From contig NZ_CP030104.1 of NCBI RefSeq assembly GCF_003269425.1, positions 2,885,001-2,949,000 on the forward strand: 64,000 nucleotides of DNA. The letters are read 5' to 3'. Positions within the stretch are counted from its first letter, which is position 1. The number at the start of each line of letters is the position of its first letter. Origin of the DNA: Flagellimonas maritima. Lineage in GTDB: Bacteria; Bacteroidota; Bacteroidia; Flavobacteriales; Flavobacteriaceae. The notes under the pieces were generated by a model. It did no database searches. It was given only the letters and a program-made list of their open reading frames with translations, and was not told the DNA's origin. Positions 18,274 through 28,435 of this stretch are shown here, in pieces. Made by a program: the position numbers and the translations under genes.

Positions 18274-19878
18274 ATGGAAGTAGATTGTATCCCTTTTAGA
18301 GAAACTGGTTATTTTTCCAAACTCATCTGTGATTATCTTGACCAAAAAAAGGAGCTAATCCCTTTTTTTAATAGGTTTCCCAACCTTGATAATTTCAAAG
18401 ATCAATTAAAGGAAAAGGCTGCAAACTATCCAGTGGCCAATAGAAAAATTTTGGTAAATGCCTTGAACGGGCAATATGTGGGTTTCCAAGTTTCCGATGC
18501 TACAGCAGAGAAAATTACTTTACTGGAGCAAAAAAAAACATTTACGGTGGTTACGGGGCATCAGCTAAATCTATTTACGGGCCCGCTATATTTTTTGTAC
18601 AAGATTATTTCCACGATAAATCTATCGGAACAGCTGAAAAGCGAATATCCAGAACATGATTTTGTACCCATATATTGGATGGCCACCGAAGATCATGATT
18701 TTGACGAAATCAACTATTTTAATTTTAATGGACAAAAGGTTCAATGGAACAAGGATGCTTCCGGGGCAGTAGGTTCTCTAAGTACTGAAGGACTCGACTC
18801 GGTAATGGATACTTTTGCTTCTAAAATAGGAAATACCGACAATGCGAATAGACTAAAATCCATGTTTAAGAGTGCATACGTAGAGCATTCAAACCTTTCA
18901 GATGCTACACGTTACCTAGCTAACGAGCTTTTTGGGAAATATGGATTGGTCATTGTTGATGGCGATGATGCCGTACTAAAGCAATTATTGGTTCCTTTCG
19001 CCAAAAAAGATATTATTGGCCATGAACCTTTTCATAAAGTTTCTGAAAGTATAGATGCCCTGTCCACTATTTCTTCGGATTATACCATTCAAGTAAACCC
19101 CAGGGAAATCAATTATTTTTATCTTTTGAACGGGATTCGAGAGCGCATCGTAAAAAAGGATGACAATTTCTATGTAAACAATACCGAAATCGAGTTTTCT
19201 CAAAGTGAATTGCTTCAAGAGCTTGAAAGTTATCCCGAAAGATTTTCACCAAATGTTATTGCACGGCCATTGTACCAAGAGGTAATCCTCCCAAATCTAT
19301 GCTACATTGGTGGGGGAGGGGAGTTGGCCTATTGGTTGGAGCTGAAATCCTATTTCGATTCTATGGATATTACTTTTCCAATGCTCTTGCTTAGAAATTC
19401 AGCTTTACTGATTACGGAAAAGGAGTTAAAAAAAATTGAAAAACTGGATTTAAAGGTTGCCGACCTTTTTTTGAAACAGAACAGTTTCATCAATAAAAAG
19501 ATTCGGGAAATTTCGAATATCGATATTGACTTTTCACCACAAAAAAAGCATTTGGAAGAACAGTTCCGGAATCTTTACCAGCTTGCGGAACAAACTGATA
19601 AAACGTTTATTGGTGCTGTAAAGGCCCAAGAAGTGAAGCAAAAAAAAGGATTGGATGCCTTGGAAAAACGATTGCTCAAAGCGCAAAAGCGAAAATTAAA
19701 GGACCATGTCGTGCGAATGACCGATATCCAAAACGAGCTTTTTCCAAACAAATCATTGCAAGAACGCCAACTTAATTTTTCAACGCTGTATTTGGAGTTT
19801 GGAGAACAACTTATTCCAAATTTAATTGAGCATTTACAACCTCTGGCTCATGAATTTCTCATAGTAAAAATGTCTTAG
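18274..19878 (+). CDS. bshC: Bacillithiol biosynthesis cysteine-adding enzyme BshC
   Basis: A 534-residue BshC family protein. Typical features are VVTGHQLNLFTGPLYFLYKIIST (the HxxG nucleotide-like loop), YWMATEDHDFDEINYF, and NVIARPLYQEVILPNLCYIGGGGELAYWLELK, followed by a long C-terminal coiled coil (about residues 400-490). BshC adds cysteine to glucosaminyl-malate, the last step of bacillithiol synthesis, so this cell should make bacillithiol; bshA and bshB are not in the window. A TATCTTTA box lies about 25 bases before the ATG. A glycosyltransferase gene follows after 2 bases. Confidence 0.92.
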   Translation: MEVDCIPFRETGYFSKLICDYLDQKKELIPFFNRFPNLDNFKDQLKEKAANYPVANRKILVNALNGQYVGFQVSDATAEKITLLEQKKTFTVVTGHQLNLFTGPLYFLYKIISTINLSEQLKSEYPEHDFVPIYWMATEDHDFDEINYFNFNGQKVQWNKDASGAVGSLSTEGLDSVMDTFASKIGNTDNANRLKSMFKSAYVEHSNLSDATRYLANELFGKYGLVIVDGDDAVLKQLLVPFAKKDIIGHEPFHKVSESIDALSTISSDYTIQVNPREINYFYLLNGIRERIVKKDDNFYVNNTEIEFSQSELLQELESYPERFSPNVIARPLYQEVILPNLCYIGGGGELAYWLELKSYFDSMDITFPMLLLRNSALLITEKELKKIEKLDLKVADLFLKQNSFINKKIREISNIDIDFSPQKKHLEEQFRNLYQLAEQTDKTFIGAVKAQEVKQKKGLDALEKRLLKAQKRKLKDHVVRMTDIQNELFPNKSLQERQLNFSTLYLEFGEQLIPNLIEHLQPLAHEFLIVKMS

Positions 19879-19880
19879 AC

Positions 19881-21254
19881 GTGCTAAGAAGGATACAAAA
19901 CTTACCATTACAATGGGTTTTGGCACTTGTTTCCTTTATTTCCATAATTGTAATCAGCTACCTTAAAACATCTTTGGAATTGGAGGATGCTGAACAAGCT
20001 TATTATTCACAGTGGTGGAGATGGGGCTACGATGATCAACCTCCTTTATATACTTGGTTGCAAAAAGTGATAAACGCTATCTTTGGTGTCACAAAATTTT
20101 CTTTTTCTTTTTTAAGGGGTATTTTTTTCGCAGCTACACTTTTGGCTCTTTATGAATTTGCAGAAAAAATATTGAAAGATAGCTTCAAGGCCCATTTGGT
20201 TGTTTTAAGTTCTTTATTGATTCCTGTCTTCATTGATTTTACTTTTAGGAGGCTGTCCCATACACTGCTGCTTTGCTTGGTAGTATTGCTTACTCTCAAT
20301 GTTGTTGCTAGACTAATTAAAAGAAGAGATTTTAGGGATTATGTTTTGTTGGGAATTTGTTTTGGTGTAGGAATGCTTTCTAAATATAATTATGCATTTT
20401 TCCTGTTGGCAGTTATTGCCACATCATTTTTTGATTTGACTATCAGACATGTTTTTTGGAACAAAAAAATCCTGGTTTCATATAGTATTGCCTTCATACT
20501 TTTTCTGCCTCACCTGTATTGGTATACCACCAAAAGTTATTTTCGCAATGTGCAAGAAAGCGTGTATATAAAGTTGGGTATAGAAGCAGACGGAACAATC
20601 ATTTTTACACCTTTACTTGAAAGTATTAAAACCCTTTTTGATATTAGCGCCCCTTTTGCCTTAGTGTTTATTTTACTGTTCTTATCTAAAATAGTGCAAT
20701 GGCGAAAAGAAGAACGTTCAAGTTGGCTTTTTAAACTAATGATTGTACAGCTTTTGTTGTTGGTTCTATGTTTTATACTCATAAACATTCAAGATGTCCA
20801 AACACGCTGGCTACTTCCATTGGTATTGCCCTACATAGTGGTTTTTATGAAGAGCATTGACATCAATAAAAAAAATATCAAAAAAACAGGAATTGTTTTG
20901 TTTTTACTGATTATCATGTTCCAAGTACTACGTACTCCGGTTGAACGCTTCCTTGGGATATTTTCAGCTGTTCATTTTGATTATGGACAGCTATCCAAAA
21001 AACTAAATACAGACTATAGTGACGCAGTATGGATTTTGCCCAATGTAACCTATGGTGGCCAAATTAAATTGTTAAATCCAGATAAAGAGCTTTTTACGTT
21101 AGATGATTTCTCAATTCCAGATAGCAGAAAGATAGATAAGAATCATGTTGTCGTATCAAATCTGAAAAATGTTTTTGAAAACATACAGCCCAAAGACAGT
21201 ATTTTAAATTATGGCCCTGATAAAGAAAATATATATATTTTTCAAAAAAATTGA
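19881..21254 (+). CDS. GT39 (ArnT/PMT-like) membrane glycosyltransferase
   Basis: A 457-residue protein with about ten to eleven membrane segments. The first lumenal loop contains LELEDAEQAYYSQWWRWGYDDQP, whose DAE and DDQPPLY elements match the catalytic Asp region of dolichyl-phosphate-mannose protein transferase/ArnT-type enzymes, which transfer sugars from lipid-phosphate carriers on the outer face of the membrane. Donor and acceptor are unknown. It starts with GTG 2 bases after the bshC stop, so it is in the same transcript. A bidirectional terminator follows. Confidence 0.8.
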   Translation: MLRRIQNLPLQWVLALVSFISIIVISYLKTSLELEDAEQAYYSQWWRWGYDDQPPLYTWLQKVINAIFGVTKFSFSFLRGIFFAATLLALYEFAEKILKDSFKAHLVVLSSLLIPVFIDFTFRRLSHTLLLCLVVLLTLNVVARLIKRRDFRDYVLLGICFGVGMLSKYNYAFFLLAVIATSFFDLTIRHVFWNKKILVSYSIAFILFLPHLYWYTTKSYFRNVQESVYIKLGIEADGTIIFTPLLESIKTLFDISAPFALVFILLFLSKIVQWRKEERSSWLFKLMIVQLLLLVLCFILINIQDVQTRWLLPLVLPYIVVFMKSIDINKKNIKKTGIVLFLLIIMFQVLRTPVERFLGIFSAVHFDYGQLSKKLNTDYSDAVWILPNVTYGGQIKLLNPDKELFTLDDFSIPDSRKIDKNHVVVSNLKNVFENIQPKDSILNYGPDKENIYIFQKN

Positions 21255-21371
21255 TTTTAAGGTAGGGTTTCTTTTAAGCTAGGTGTTTTAGTACTGAAAA
21301 TTGCTTTGAAATTTTCAAAAATATGAGTGGTCAAACTCATATGTTTAGGTTGGTTTTGATTTTATTAAAAA

Positions 21372-21393
21372 GCTCCGGAGTGGTTCCCGGGGC
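21372..21393. terminator. Bidirectional rho-independent terminator
   Basis: GCTCCGG pairs with CCGGGGC (one G-T pair) with an 8-base loop and is flanked by A5 on the left and T7 on the right. It separates two convergent genes (glycosyltransferase and GH65) and can serve both. Confidence 0.85.
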
Positions 21394-21398
21394 TTTTT

Positions 21399-23435
21399 TT
21401 ATTTGATTGTATATGTTTTCCGTTTTGGCCCTATACCTTTCAATGTTAAGGACTTCCATTCTTTGGGCAGGATAGGATTTTTTTGAACGATACCTTCTTC
21501 CGTAATGTCCAGCCCTCCAAATCCAAATAACACAACTTGTAACATTCCCCCTGCACCTGTTGCAAAATAAGGGTTGTCACTTGTTGCTGCTTCGGCCAAA
21601 GCTCCAAAAGGTGGGCGTTTATTCGGTTCATAACTTCTACGAAAGAGACGATACGCCTCTTTGGCATCACCTAATCTGGCATAGATTACTGCAAAAACGG
21701 ATTGACCCATAGCAGGCCCCTCAGGAGATAATTTAGGTTCGTAGTACTTTAAATCTTTTACCACCGTAGCCTCATCATTTACAATATTCAATGGATAGGT
21801 AAGCAGGTTCACATCTGCTTGTTTTATAATCTCTCCATCATAGCTAGCATGTTCTCTTGTGGTGCCATCCGGAAATTTCAATATTCTGATTTTTGAGGCA
21901 ACTTTGTTCCATTTTGGGTTAGCAATTTCCCCAACTTCTTTTGCGGCCTCGGTTGCATACTGCAGGGCAGTGATTGCAGAACCATTGGTAAAGGCATTAT
22001 CATTTACGTTTGGGGCAAATTCATTTGCGCCTACTACGTTTTTGATGCTATAGCTGCCATCATCATTTTTCGTGGAACGGCTTACCCAATAATCGGCAAC
22101 TTCTTTCATTAGTGGATATCCCTTGGACTTCAACCAATCTTTATCTTTAGATACTCGGTAATAGTTCCAAAAGGCAATCGCCACATCTGCGGTGATATGA
22201 TGTTCAAATGTACCTGTAAGCGCCCAGGCTGGTGTAGCTTCTTCACCGGTATCGTCACTTTCCCAAGGGAACATAGCTCCTTTATATCCAAAATTGATGG
22301 CTTTTTCTTTGGCTTTATCCAATCTGTCTGAACGGTAATTCATCAAAGAGCGAGCTATATCTTGGTTGAGCATAAGCAAGGGAGGGAACATCCAAAGTTC
22401 CGTATCCCAAAAAATATGTCCGTTATAGTTTTGCGAAGACAATCCCATGGGGGCTATGCTCAAATCTGAATCTCCTCTTGAAAAAGCATACAAATGATAT
22501 AGAGCAAGGCGAACATCCAACTGGTCTTGTACATTTCCTTCAATAATAATGTCGCCTTCCCAAAGTTCCTCCCACAGTTTTTTATGTTGACCCAATAAAT
22601 CTGTGCTGGGTGTCAACAGATTGAAAATCACAAATCGTTCAGATTCAGTTTGTGGATCATCGAAATCTTGGGTCGTACATACCGCTCCTGTCCATGCAAA
22701 CTCAAATTTTTCTCCCTTTTTTAAAGTTTTTTTAAAGGAAAGTCTATTGTCATAAGCCGAAACCTGCTCGTGCTTAAGTTCTGGTCTTTGGTGCTCTCTG
22801 GTCGAGTTGATGGCATGCCAGATAAAAGTAGCGGAGGTAGCAACCACATGTTTTCCCATTCTGCTTTCTGCCACGGTTTGAAGCACTGGCATAGTAGTTT
22901 CCAAATCTTGCAAAATTCTAAATGTACTATTTGGACTGTGATATTCATCCGGTGTAGTGATAACACCCGTTGTTTTGATGGTAATATCCTTTAGCGGCTC
23001 TATTACAACATCGATATAACCTGAATATTGAACATTCCGTAGTGTATATATGGTGTATGAAACTCTTGCTTTGTCCTTAAAAGTGAAGTTGGTCGTAAAA
23101 CCGGCGGTTTTCATATCTAAGGTCTGGCTCCAACCCGAAATATTGTTCCCATTGATTTCCTCACCATCGATTTCAACATCTAGATTTGCGAAATTTATTC
23201 CCAACAATATTTTGCTTACGCCCAAAGGTGATTCCTTATCGTAAACATTGTTGAGGATTATCGATTTGGTTTTAAAGGGTTTGTCCTCAGGTAAAATTCC
23301 TATTCTGCCGTTTGCAGTTACGATTCCCGTATATTTCTCTACTTTTTCTGAGGTAATTTTCCAACCATCTTTTTGACCGGATAGGTTTAATATGCTCAAA
23401 AGGAGTGCAAGAAACGCACAAATACTATTTTTCAT
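21399..23435 (-). CDS. Exported GH65 family glycoside hydrolase (kojibiose hydrolase-like)
   Basis: A 678-residue protein with a signal peptide (MKNSICAFLALLLSILNLSG). It has a beta-sandwich N-terminal part, then the (alpha/alpha)6 barrel of GH65: GHIFWDTELWMFPP (338-352), ARSLMNYRSDRL, YKGAMFPWESDDTGEE, and general-acid Glu472 in GANEFAPNVNDNAFTN. A second Glu at about 615 in RPPFGALAEAA sits where GH65 hydrolases carry a general base. Most GH65 members are cytosolic phosphorylases; export and the second Glu argue for hydrolysis, as in the characterised Flavobacterium johnsoniae kojibiose hydrolase (from memory). It follows pgmB by 11 bases. Confidence 0.82.
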   Translation of the reverse strand: MKNSICAFLALLLSILNLSGQKDGWKITSEKVEKYTGIVTANGRIGILPEDKPFKTKSIILNNVYDKESPLGVSKILLGINFANLDVEIDGEEINGNNISGWSQTLDMKTAGFTTNFTFKDKARVSYTIYTLRNVQYSGYIDVVIEPLKDITIKTTGVITTPDEYHSPNSTFRILQDLETTMPVLQTVAESRMGKHVVATSATFIWHAINSTREHQRPELKHEQVSAYDNRLSFKKTLKKGEKFEFAWTGAVCTTQDFDDPQTESERFVIFNLLTPSTDLLGQHKKLWEELWEGDIIIEGNVQDQLDVRLALYHLYAFSRGDSDLSIAPMGLSSQNYNGHIFWDTELWMFPPLLMLNQDIARSLMNYRSDRLDKAKEKAINFGYKGAMFPWESDDTGEEATPAWALTGTFEHHITADVAIAFWNYYRVSKDKDWLKSKGYPLMKEVADYWVSRSTKNDDGSYSIKNVVGANEFAPNVNDNAFTNGSAITALQYATEAAKEVGEIANPKWNKVASKIRILKFPDGTTREHASYDGEIIKQADVNLLTYPLNIVNDEATVVKDLKYYEPKLSPEGPAMGQSVFAVIYARLGDAKEAYRLFRRSYEPNKRPPFGALAEAATSDNPYFATGAGGMLQVVLFGFGGLDITEEGIVQKNPILPKEWKSLTLKGIGPKRKTYTIK

Positions 23436-23446
23436 CTTAACGACTT

Positions 23447-24106
23447 TTAAAACAAGTCCTTAAAGTATGATTTTATTTCGAATAATGTAGCTTCTTTTGT
23501 GGAATCAAAACGTAGGTCAGCGTGACCCAATCGTTCTTCTGGGCCGATGCCAATACTATGAAAGCCTCCAGCTTTTGCGGCATCTATTCCACTTTCAGCA
23601 TCTTCCACTACAATACACTCTTCGGGCTGTAGTTTCAATTTTTCGGCACCATATAGAAAAATATCAGGTTCGGGCTTGCTTTTGGAAACACTGTTGCCAT
23701 CACCTATTATGTCAAAAAAGGCAGTTGCGTTTAATTGCTCCAATACTTTCAAGGCATTTTTACTAGCGCTTCCTAAAGCTACATTGAAGCCTTCAATTCT
23801 GAGATTGGTCAAGAGTTCTTTTATTCCAGGCAGATAATCATCAGGGGTCATTGTATTGAGACTTTCCACATAAATATCGTTCTTTTCCTTGGCTAGCTCG
23901 ACTAGGGTTTCTTTGTTGAGCTTGGCATTGTTGTGGTCCAATATAACCTTGATAGAGTCCATCCTGGAAATACCACGAAGTTTATCGTTGATCGTTCTAT
24001 CAAATTCCCAATCCATTTTGTCGGCAAGATTTTTCCAGGCCGTATAATGGAGTTCTGCGGTGTCGGTAATGACTCCGTCTAAATCAAAAATAAATCCCTT
24101 GATCAT
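23447..24106 (-). CDS. pgmB: Beta-phosphoglucomutase
   Basis: A 219-residue HAD-superfamily enzyme. Nucleophile and acid Asp are in FDLDGVITDTAELH, motif II Ser in ALGSASKNALKVLE, motif III Lys in SKSKPEPDIFL, and motif IV in VVEDAESGIDAAKAGG. The cap residues HYTAWKNLA match beta-phosphoglucomutase. It interconverts beta-glucose 1-phosphate and glucose 6-phosphate, normally downstream of a cytosolic maltose or trehalose phosphorylase. Here it is the first gene of an operon with an exported GH65 enzyme, and no phosphorylase is in the window. Confidence 0.9.
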   Translation of the reverse strand: MIKGFIFDLDGVITDTAELHYTAWKNLADKMDWEFDRTINDKLRGISRMDSIKVILDHNNAKLNKETLVELAKEKNDIYVESLNTMTPDDYLPGIKELLTNLRIEGFNVALGSASKNALKVLEQLNATAFFDIIGDGNSVSKSKPEPDIFLYGAEKLKLQPEECIVVEDAESGIDAAKAGGFHSIGIGPEERLGHADLRFDSTKEATLFEIKSYFKDLF

Positions 24107-24362
24107 GGTCTCGTGTTTAACAATGCAAATAAATGATGAAAATTGTTAAGAAAAAAGCTACTTGGCGTTATATTCTCCAAGAATGTTTCTCATGAAGATT
24201 TTTTATTGCTTTGGTATCGATTATTAATATTGATTATTAAAAAATGCTATAAGCTCGCCCTATATAGCCACAGAAATAGAATGAAACCAAAAGGTGAAAT
24301 TTTTTTCGGATAAGTTGTTATAAATATCCCTTAAAGATACTTTTCCAACTCCTGCAAATTGC

Positions 24363-24370
24363 TATTTTTG
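24363..24370 (+). promoter_or_regulatory. -7 promoter element abutting guaA
   Basis: TATTTTTG matches the Bacteroidota -7 consensus TAnnTTTG exactly and ends only 3 bases before the guaA ATG. No clear TTG element is seen at the usual distance upstream. If used, the transcript would start at or next to the start codon. Confidence 0.35.
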
Positions 24371-24373
24371 CCC

Positions 24374-25906
24374 ATGCACAACAACGTACTTATCCTTGAT
24401 TTTGGTTCCCAGTACACACAGTTGATAGCGCGCCGCGTTAGGGAGCTCAATATTTATTCAGAAATAAAGCCATATAACAAGCTACCGGAAGATTTATCGA
24501 AATATGGAGCGGTAATTCTATCGGGTTCTCCATTTTCAGTGAGGGGGGAAGATGCTCCTTGTCCTGATTTGTCGAAAATTAAAGGAAAAAAAGCTTTGTT
24601 GGCCATTTGTTACGGAGCACAATATTTAGCACATGCCAATGGAGGAAACGTAGCACCTTCCGCAACCAGGGAATATGGGCGGGCAAATCTATCCTATATA
24701 AAAGCCGATGAACATTTTTTGAACGGTATCCGCAAAGGCAGCCAAGTTTGGATGAGCCATAGTGATACAATTAAAGATTTACCGGAGAAAGCCGTTAGAT
24801 TGGCCAGTACCCATGATGTTGAAAATGCCGCATTTAAAATTGGCGGAGAAAATACCTATGGAATTCAATTCCATCCAGAAGTCTACCACACCAAAGATGG
24901 AACACAATTGCTTAAAAATTTCTTGGTCAATATTGCAGGTCTTGAACAAGATTGGACACCAGATGCGTTTGTAGATACTACTGTAGAAGAGCTTAAGCAA
25001 AAAATAGGCGATGATAAAGTAATATTGGGATTGTCTGGAGGCGTTGACTCCAGCGTTGCGGCAATGTTGCTTCACAAAGCAATAGGAAAGCACTTGTACT
25101 GCATATTCGTGAACAACGGATTATTGCGTAAAAATGAATTTGAGGATGTACTGCACCAATATAAGGATATGGGCCTTAATGTAAAGGGTGTAGATGCTTC
25201 GGCACGTTTTTTGGATGCCTTGGAAGGGGAGTCCGACCCTGAAAAGAAAAGGAAAATAATTGGTAGGGTATTTATTGAAGTATTCGATGATGAGGCACAC
25301 CAGATTGAAAATGTAAAATGGCTGGCGCAGGGCACCATCTATCCTGATAGAATAGAATCTTTATCAGCAAGTGGTGGTCCTTCAGCAGTAATAAAAAGCC
25401 ATCATAACGTTGGGGGATTGCCGGATTATATGAATTTAAAGATTGTTGAGCCCTTGCATCTTTTGTTCAAGGATGAAGTACGCAGAGTAGGAAAAAGCAT
25501 TGGCATGGAAGACTTTATATTGGGCAGACATCCTTTTCCCGGTCCAGGTTTGGGAATTCGTATCTTAGGCGACATCACCAAGGAGAAAGTATCTATCTTG
25601 CAAGAGGTCGATGCCATTTTTATAGAAGGTCTTAAAAAATGGAACCTATATGACAAAGTATGGCAGGCGGGTGCTATGCTTTTGCCCGTAAATAGTGTAG
25701 GTGTCATGGGCGATGAGCGTACCTATGAAAAATGTGTTGCGCTAAGAGCAGTTGAAAGTACGGATGGAATGACGGCAGATTGGGTAAATTTACCTTACGA
25801 GTTTTTGCAAAAGACCTCCAACGATATAATAAATAAAGTCAAAGGCGTTAATAGAGTAGTATATGACATTAGCTCAAAACCACCTGCAACTATAGAATGG
25901 GAATGA
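24374..25906 (+). CDS. guaA: GMP synthase (glutamine-hydrolysing)
   Basis: A 510-residue enzyme. The N-terminal class I glutaminase has ILSGSPFSV, nucleophile Cys in [12 protein letters not shown], and His/Glu in [11 protein letters not shown]; the ATP-pyrophosphatase domain has the P-loop [14 protein letters not shown]; the C-terminal dimerisation domain ends [14 protein letters not shown]. It aminates XMP to GMP. I chose ATG 24374 ([13 protein letters not shown]), the family's usual start; the open frame runs 15 bases further upstream to a TTG. It heads an operon in which the next three genes all overlap. Confidence 0.96.
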   Translation: MHNNVLILDFGSQYTQLIARRVRELNIYSEIKPYNKLPEDLSKYGAVILSGSPFSVRGEDAPCPDLSKIKGKKALLAICYGAQYLAHANGGNVAPSATREYGRANLSYIKADEHFLNGIRKGSQVWMSHSDTIKDLPEKAVRLASTHDVENAAFKIGGENTYGIQFHPEVYHTKDGTQLLKNFLVNIAGLEQDWTPDAFVDTTVEELKQKIGDDKVILGLSGGVDSSVAAMLLHKAIGKHLYCIFVNNGLLRKNEFEDVLHQYKDMGLNVKGVDASARFLDALEGESDPEKKRKIIGRVFIEVFDDEAHQIENVKWLAQGTIYPDRIESLSASGGPSAVIKSHHNVGGLPDYMNLKIVEPLHLLFKDEVRRVGKSIGMEDFILGRHPFPGPGLGIRILGDITKEKVSILQEVDAIFIEGLKKWNLYDKVWQAGAMLLPVNSVGVMGDERTYEKCVALRAVESTDGMTADWVNLPYEFLQKTSNDIINKVKGVNRVVYDISSKPPATIEWE

Positions 25907-28041
25907 AAAAAATTATATTAAGACTTGGTTTTGTCGCTCTTTTTTTGGCTTCAATCCAAGTTTCCGCTCAAGAGTATACGACCCATGCGGTCAAAGAAGG
26001 AGAAACCTTAAGAAGTATCTCTCAAAGGTACAGGGTAACACCTTTTACAATACTCCAGTCCAATAAGGAAATTAAAACTGCTTCCGATGTAAAACCGAAT
26101 ACAATTCTGATTATTCCTTTGGGCGGGTCTGTTATCAACGAACAGAGCCAACCAAAAGAAGAAAAAGTAAGCTTACAGGAAAAACCTTTGGGATTTTCAA
26201 GACATCGGGTCAGGAAAAGAGAAACGTTGTTCGGTCTTACGCAACGTTATAAAATTACCGAAGAGCAGCTAAAGCGCTATAATAGGAATTTGTATTCAGA
26301 ACCCTTAAAAAAGGGAATGGTACTTCAAATACCAAAATTCCCAGAACCAGAAGAAGAAGATGAACGAGAGCTTGATTTTGAAACCTATACCGTACAACCC
26401 AAAGAAACCAGATGGAGCATTGCCCATAAATACGGTATTACAGTAGATAGCTTGGTAGTTCTAAATCCTGAACTGAATGAAAGCTCGGATTATCTGGCCG
26501 TAGGTCAAGAGTTAAAATTGCCCAGACCCAAAGGGGACAGTCTTGAAAACCAAGAAATAAACTTATTCACCTCTTTTACAGTACCACCAAAGCAAACGCT
26601 CTACAGTTTGGGCAAGGAATATGGAATTTCTTCGGATTCGATCGTAAAATTGAATCCAGAAATCATGAAGCTAGGCGGGCTTAAAGAAGGTATGGTACTA
26701 CGTTTGCCAAAAAAGAGGGACAATTCCGGTGAAGTGAACACCGAAAATTTTATTTTCTATGAGGTAAAACCCAAACAGAATATATTTAGGCTTACCCAAA
26801 ATCTCAATGTAACCAGAGATGAATTATTTAGAATGAATCCCGATTTGGAAAATGGTCTAAAAGCTGGGATGATTTTAAAATTGCCCAAAGAAAAAGCGTC
26901 TGGACTTGAAGTTAAAAATGCGCTGGTCCTGGATAAAATCAATCTTGTGGATAGCATCAATGTAAAAAATAGACCAAAATTGATCTTCATGCTACCGTTT
27001 AGGCTGGACCGTATAGATTTGAACGATAAAAAGAAAACAGAGGGACAGATAAAAATCAGGAAAGATATAAGTTTGAGTCTTGGTTTTTATTCGGGAGCAA
27101 TCGTGGCTTTGGATTCCATTAAAAAAATGGGTGTGTCTGTAGATGTGAAGACATTTGATACTGAGCTTGACCAAAAAAAGGTCAAAGATATTTTATCAAG
27201 GGAGAATCTGTTCGGGGTAAATGCTATAATAGGCCCTGTATCCTCAAACGCATTGAATGAAGTTGCCGTTCAGGCGGCATCAAAAAATATACCTGTAATT
27301 TCTCCAATAGGTTCCAATAGCGGTTATAGCCACGGAAACGTGTATTATTCCGTTCCAACTGATGCTGTACTTCGCGATAAAATGTTATCGTATCTAGGTA
27401 AGGAATATAAGAATCAAAATGTCATCATTATTGCAGATTCAACGCATCAGGTCGCGCATGATTCTATTTTGTCAAAATTTCCATCAGCACAAATAGCGAC
27501 CATTATTGACAACAAGTCGCTACATCTAAATAGGTTTTTGGTAAAACTTTCAGAAACTAAAGAAAATTGGGTATTCTTAGAGACTGACCAACCCAATATG
27601 GTTTCCAGTGTAACCTCAATTCTAAATTCTGCTAACACTGAAGAGATTGTTGTACGGATGTTTACGACCAATTTCAATCCTGCATTTGAAAGTGATGTTA
27701 TTTCCAAAACCCATCTTTCCAACTTAAAGTTTACGTATCCATCATTTTATAGGGAGGTCGCTAATGATGCTTTTACAAAGGCCTATCAAAAAAAATACAA
27801 TGGTGTAAAACCGGATCGTTACGCCGTACGAGGTTTCGATGTCACATTTGATATCTTATTGAAATTGGCACATAAGAACAATCTTTTCGAGACTTCAAAA
27901 ATCATAGGCCTTACGGAATATGCCGGCAATAGTTTTAATTATTACAACGACTTATCTTCAGGATATTATAACAAGGCTTCTTATTTGATGGAATACGATA
28001 GCTTAAGAATAAAAGAAATAAAATTGAACGATGACCTCTAA
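25903..28041 (+). CDS. LysM-repeat protein with periplasmic-binding-protein-like domain
   Basis: A 712-residue exported protein. After the signal peptide ([20 protein letters not shown], cleavage near SAQ) come five LysM modules spanning about residues 25-330 (each with the pattern V-x-x-x-E/Q-T-x-x-x-I/L and a terminal LKLP/LRLP strand). Residues about 340-710 form a type I periplasmic-binding fold ([48 protein letters not shown]), as in branched amino-acid receptors or lipoprotein LpoA. It should bind peptidoglycan and perhaps regulate its synthesis (inference). Its ATG overlaps the guaA stop (ATGA). Confidence 0.85.
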   Translation: MKKIILRLGFVALFLASIQVSAQEYTTHAVKEGETLRSISQRYRVTPFTILQSNKEIKTASDVKPNTILIIPLGGSVINEQSQPKEEKVSLQEKPLGFSRHRVRKRETLFGLTQRYKITEEQLKRYNRNLYSEPLKKGMVLQIPKFPEPEEEDERELDFETYTVQPKETRWSIAHKYGITVDSLVVLNPELNESSDYLAVGQELKLPRPKGDSLENQEINLFTSFTVPPKQTLYSLGKEYGISSDSIVKLNPEIMKLGGLKEGMVLRLPKKRDNSGEVNTENFIFYEVKPKQNIFRLTQNLNVTRDELFRMNPDLENGLKAGMILKLPKEKASGLEVKNALVLDKINLVDSINVKNRPKLIFMLPFRLDRIDLNDKKKTEGQIKIRKDISLSLGFYSGAIVALDSIKKMGVSVDVKTFDTELDQKKVKDILSRENLFGVNAIIGPVSSNALNEVAVQAASKNIPVISPIGSNSGYSHGNVYYSVPTDAVLRDKMLSYLGKEYKNQNVIIIADSTHQVAHDSILSKFPSAQIATIIDNKSLHLNRFLVKLSETKENWVFLETDQPNMVSSVTSILNSANTEEIVVRMFTTNFNPAFESDVISKTHLSNLKFTYPSFYREVANDAFTKAYQKKYNGVKPDRYAVRGFDVTFDILLKLAHKNNLFETSKIIGLTEYAGNSFNYYNDLSSGYYNKASYLMEYDSLRIKEIKLNDDL

Positions 28042-28435
28042 AGTAACTTATACAGGAGAATTACGGACCACTTGTTTGCACTTGCGTTCCAATAGTGAGT
28101 TTATTACGGATGCTCCCGTTGACAATAATGGTTTGGGACAGGCATTTTCACCTACTGATACTGTAGCAACAGGTTTGGCAAGTTGTATGTTGACCATGAT
28201 GGGAATTAAGGCTAGGGATTTGGATGTGGATTTAACAGGAGCCACAGCAGAAGTAACCAAGCACATGGCAGCAAACCCAAGAAGAATTTCAAAAATAGAG
28301 GTTACCATGGAGTTCCGGGCAGATGTTTCCGAGAAACATAGGAAAATTTTGGAGAACACAGCGAACACATGCCCTGTCCATTACAGCTTACACCCGGACA
28401 TTGAAAAAGTAATTCAATTTAATTGGGTAAAATAA
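28031..28435 (+). CDS. OsmC family peroxiredoxin-like protein
   Basis: A 134-residue OsmC/Ohr-fold protein. The two redox cysteines are in GLASCMLTMMGIKARD and NTCPVHYSLHP, and SPTDTVATGLASC is the standard helix start. OsmC proteins reduce organic hydroperoxides as cytosolic homodimers; specificity cannot be read off. It overlaps the LysM gene by 11 bases and the next gene by 13 bases, so it is part of the guaA operon. Confidence 0.88.
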   Translation: MTSKVTYTGELRTTCLHLRSNSEFITDAPVDNNGLGQAFSPTDTVATGLASCMLTMMGIKARDLDVDLTGATAEVTKHMAANPRRISKIEVTMEFRADVSEKHRKILENTANTCPVHYSLHPDIEKVIQFNWVK

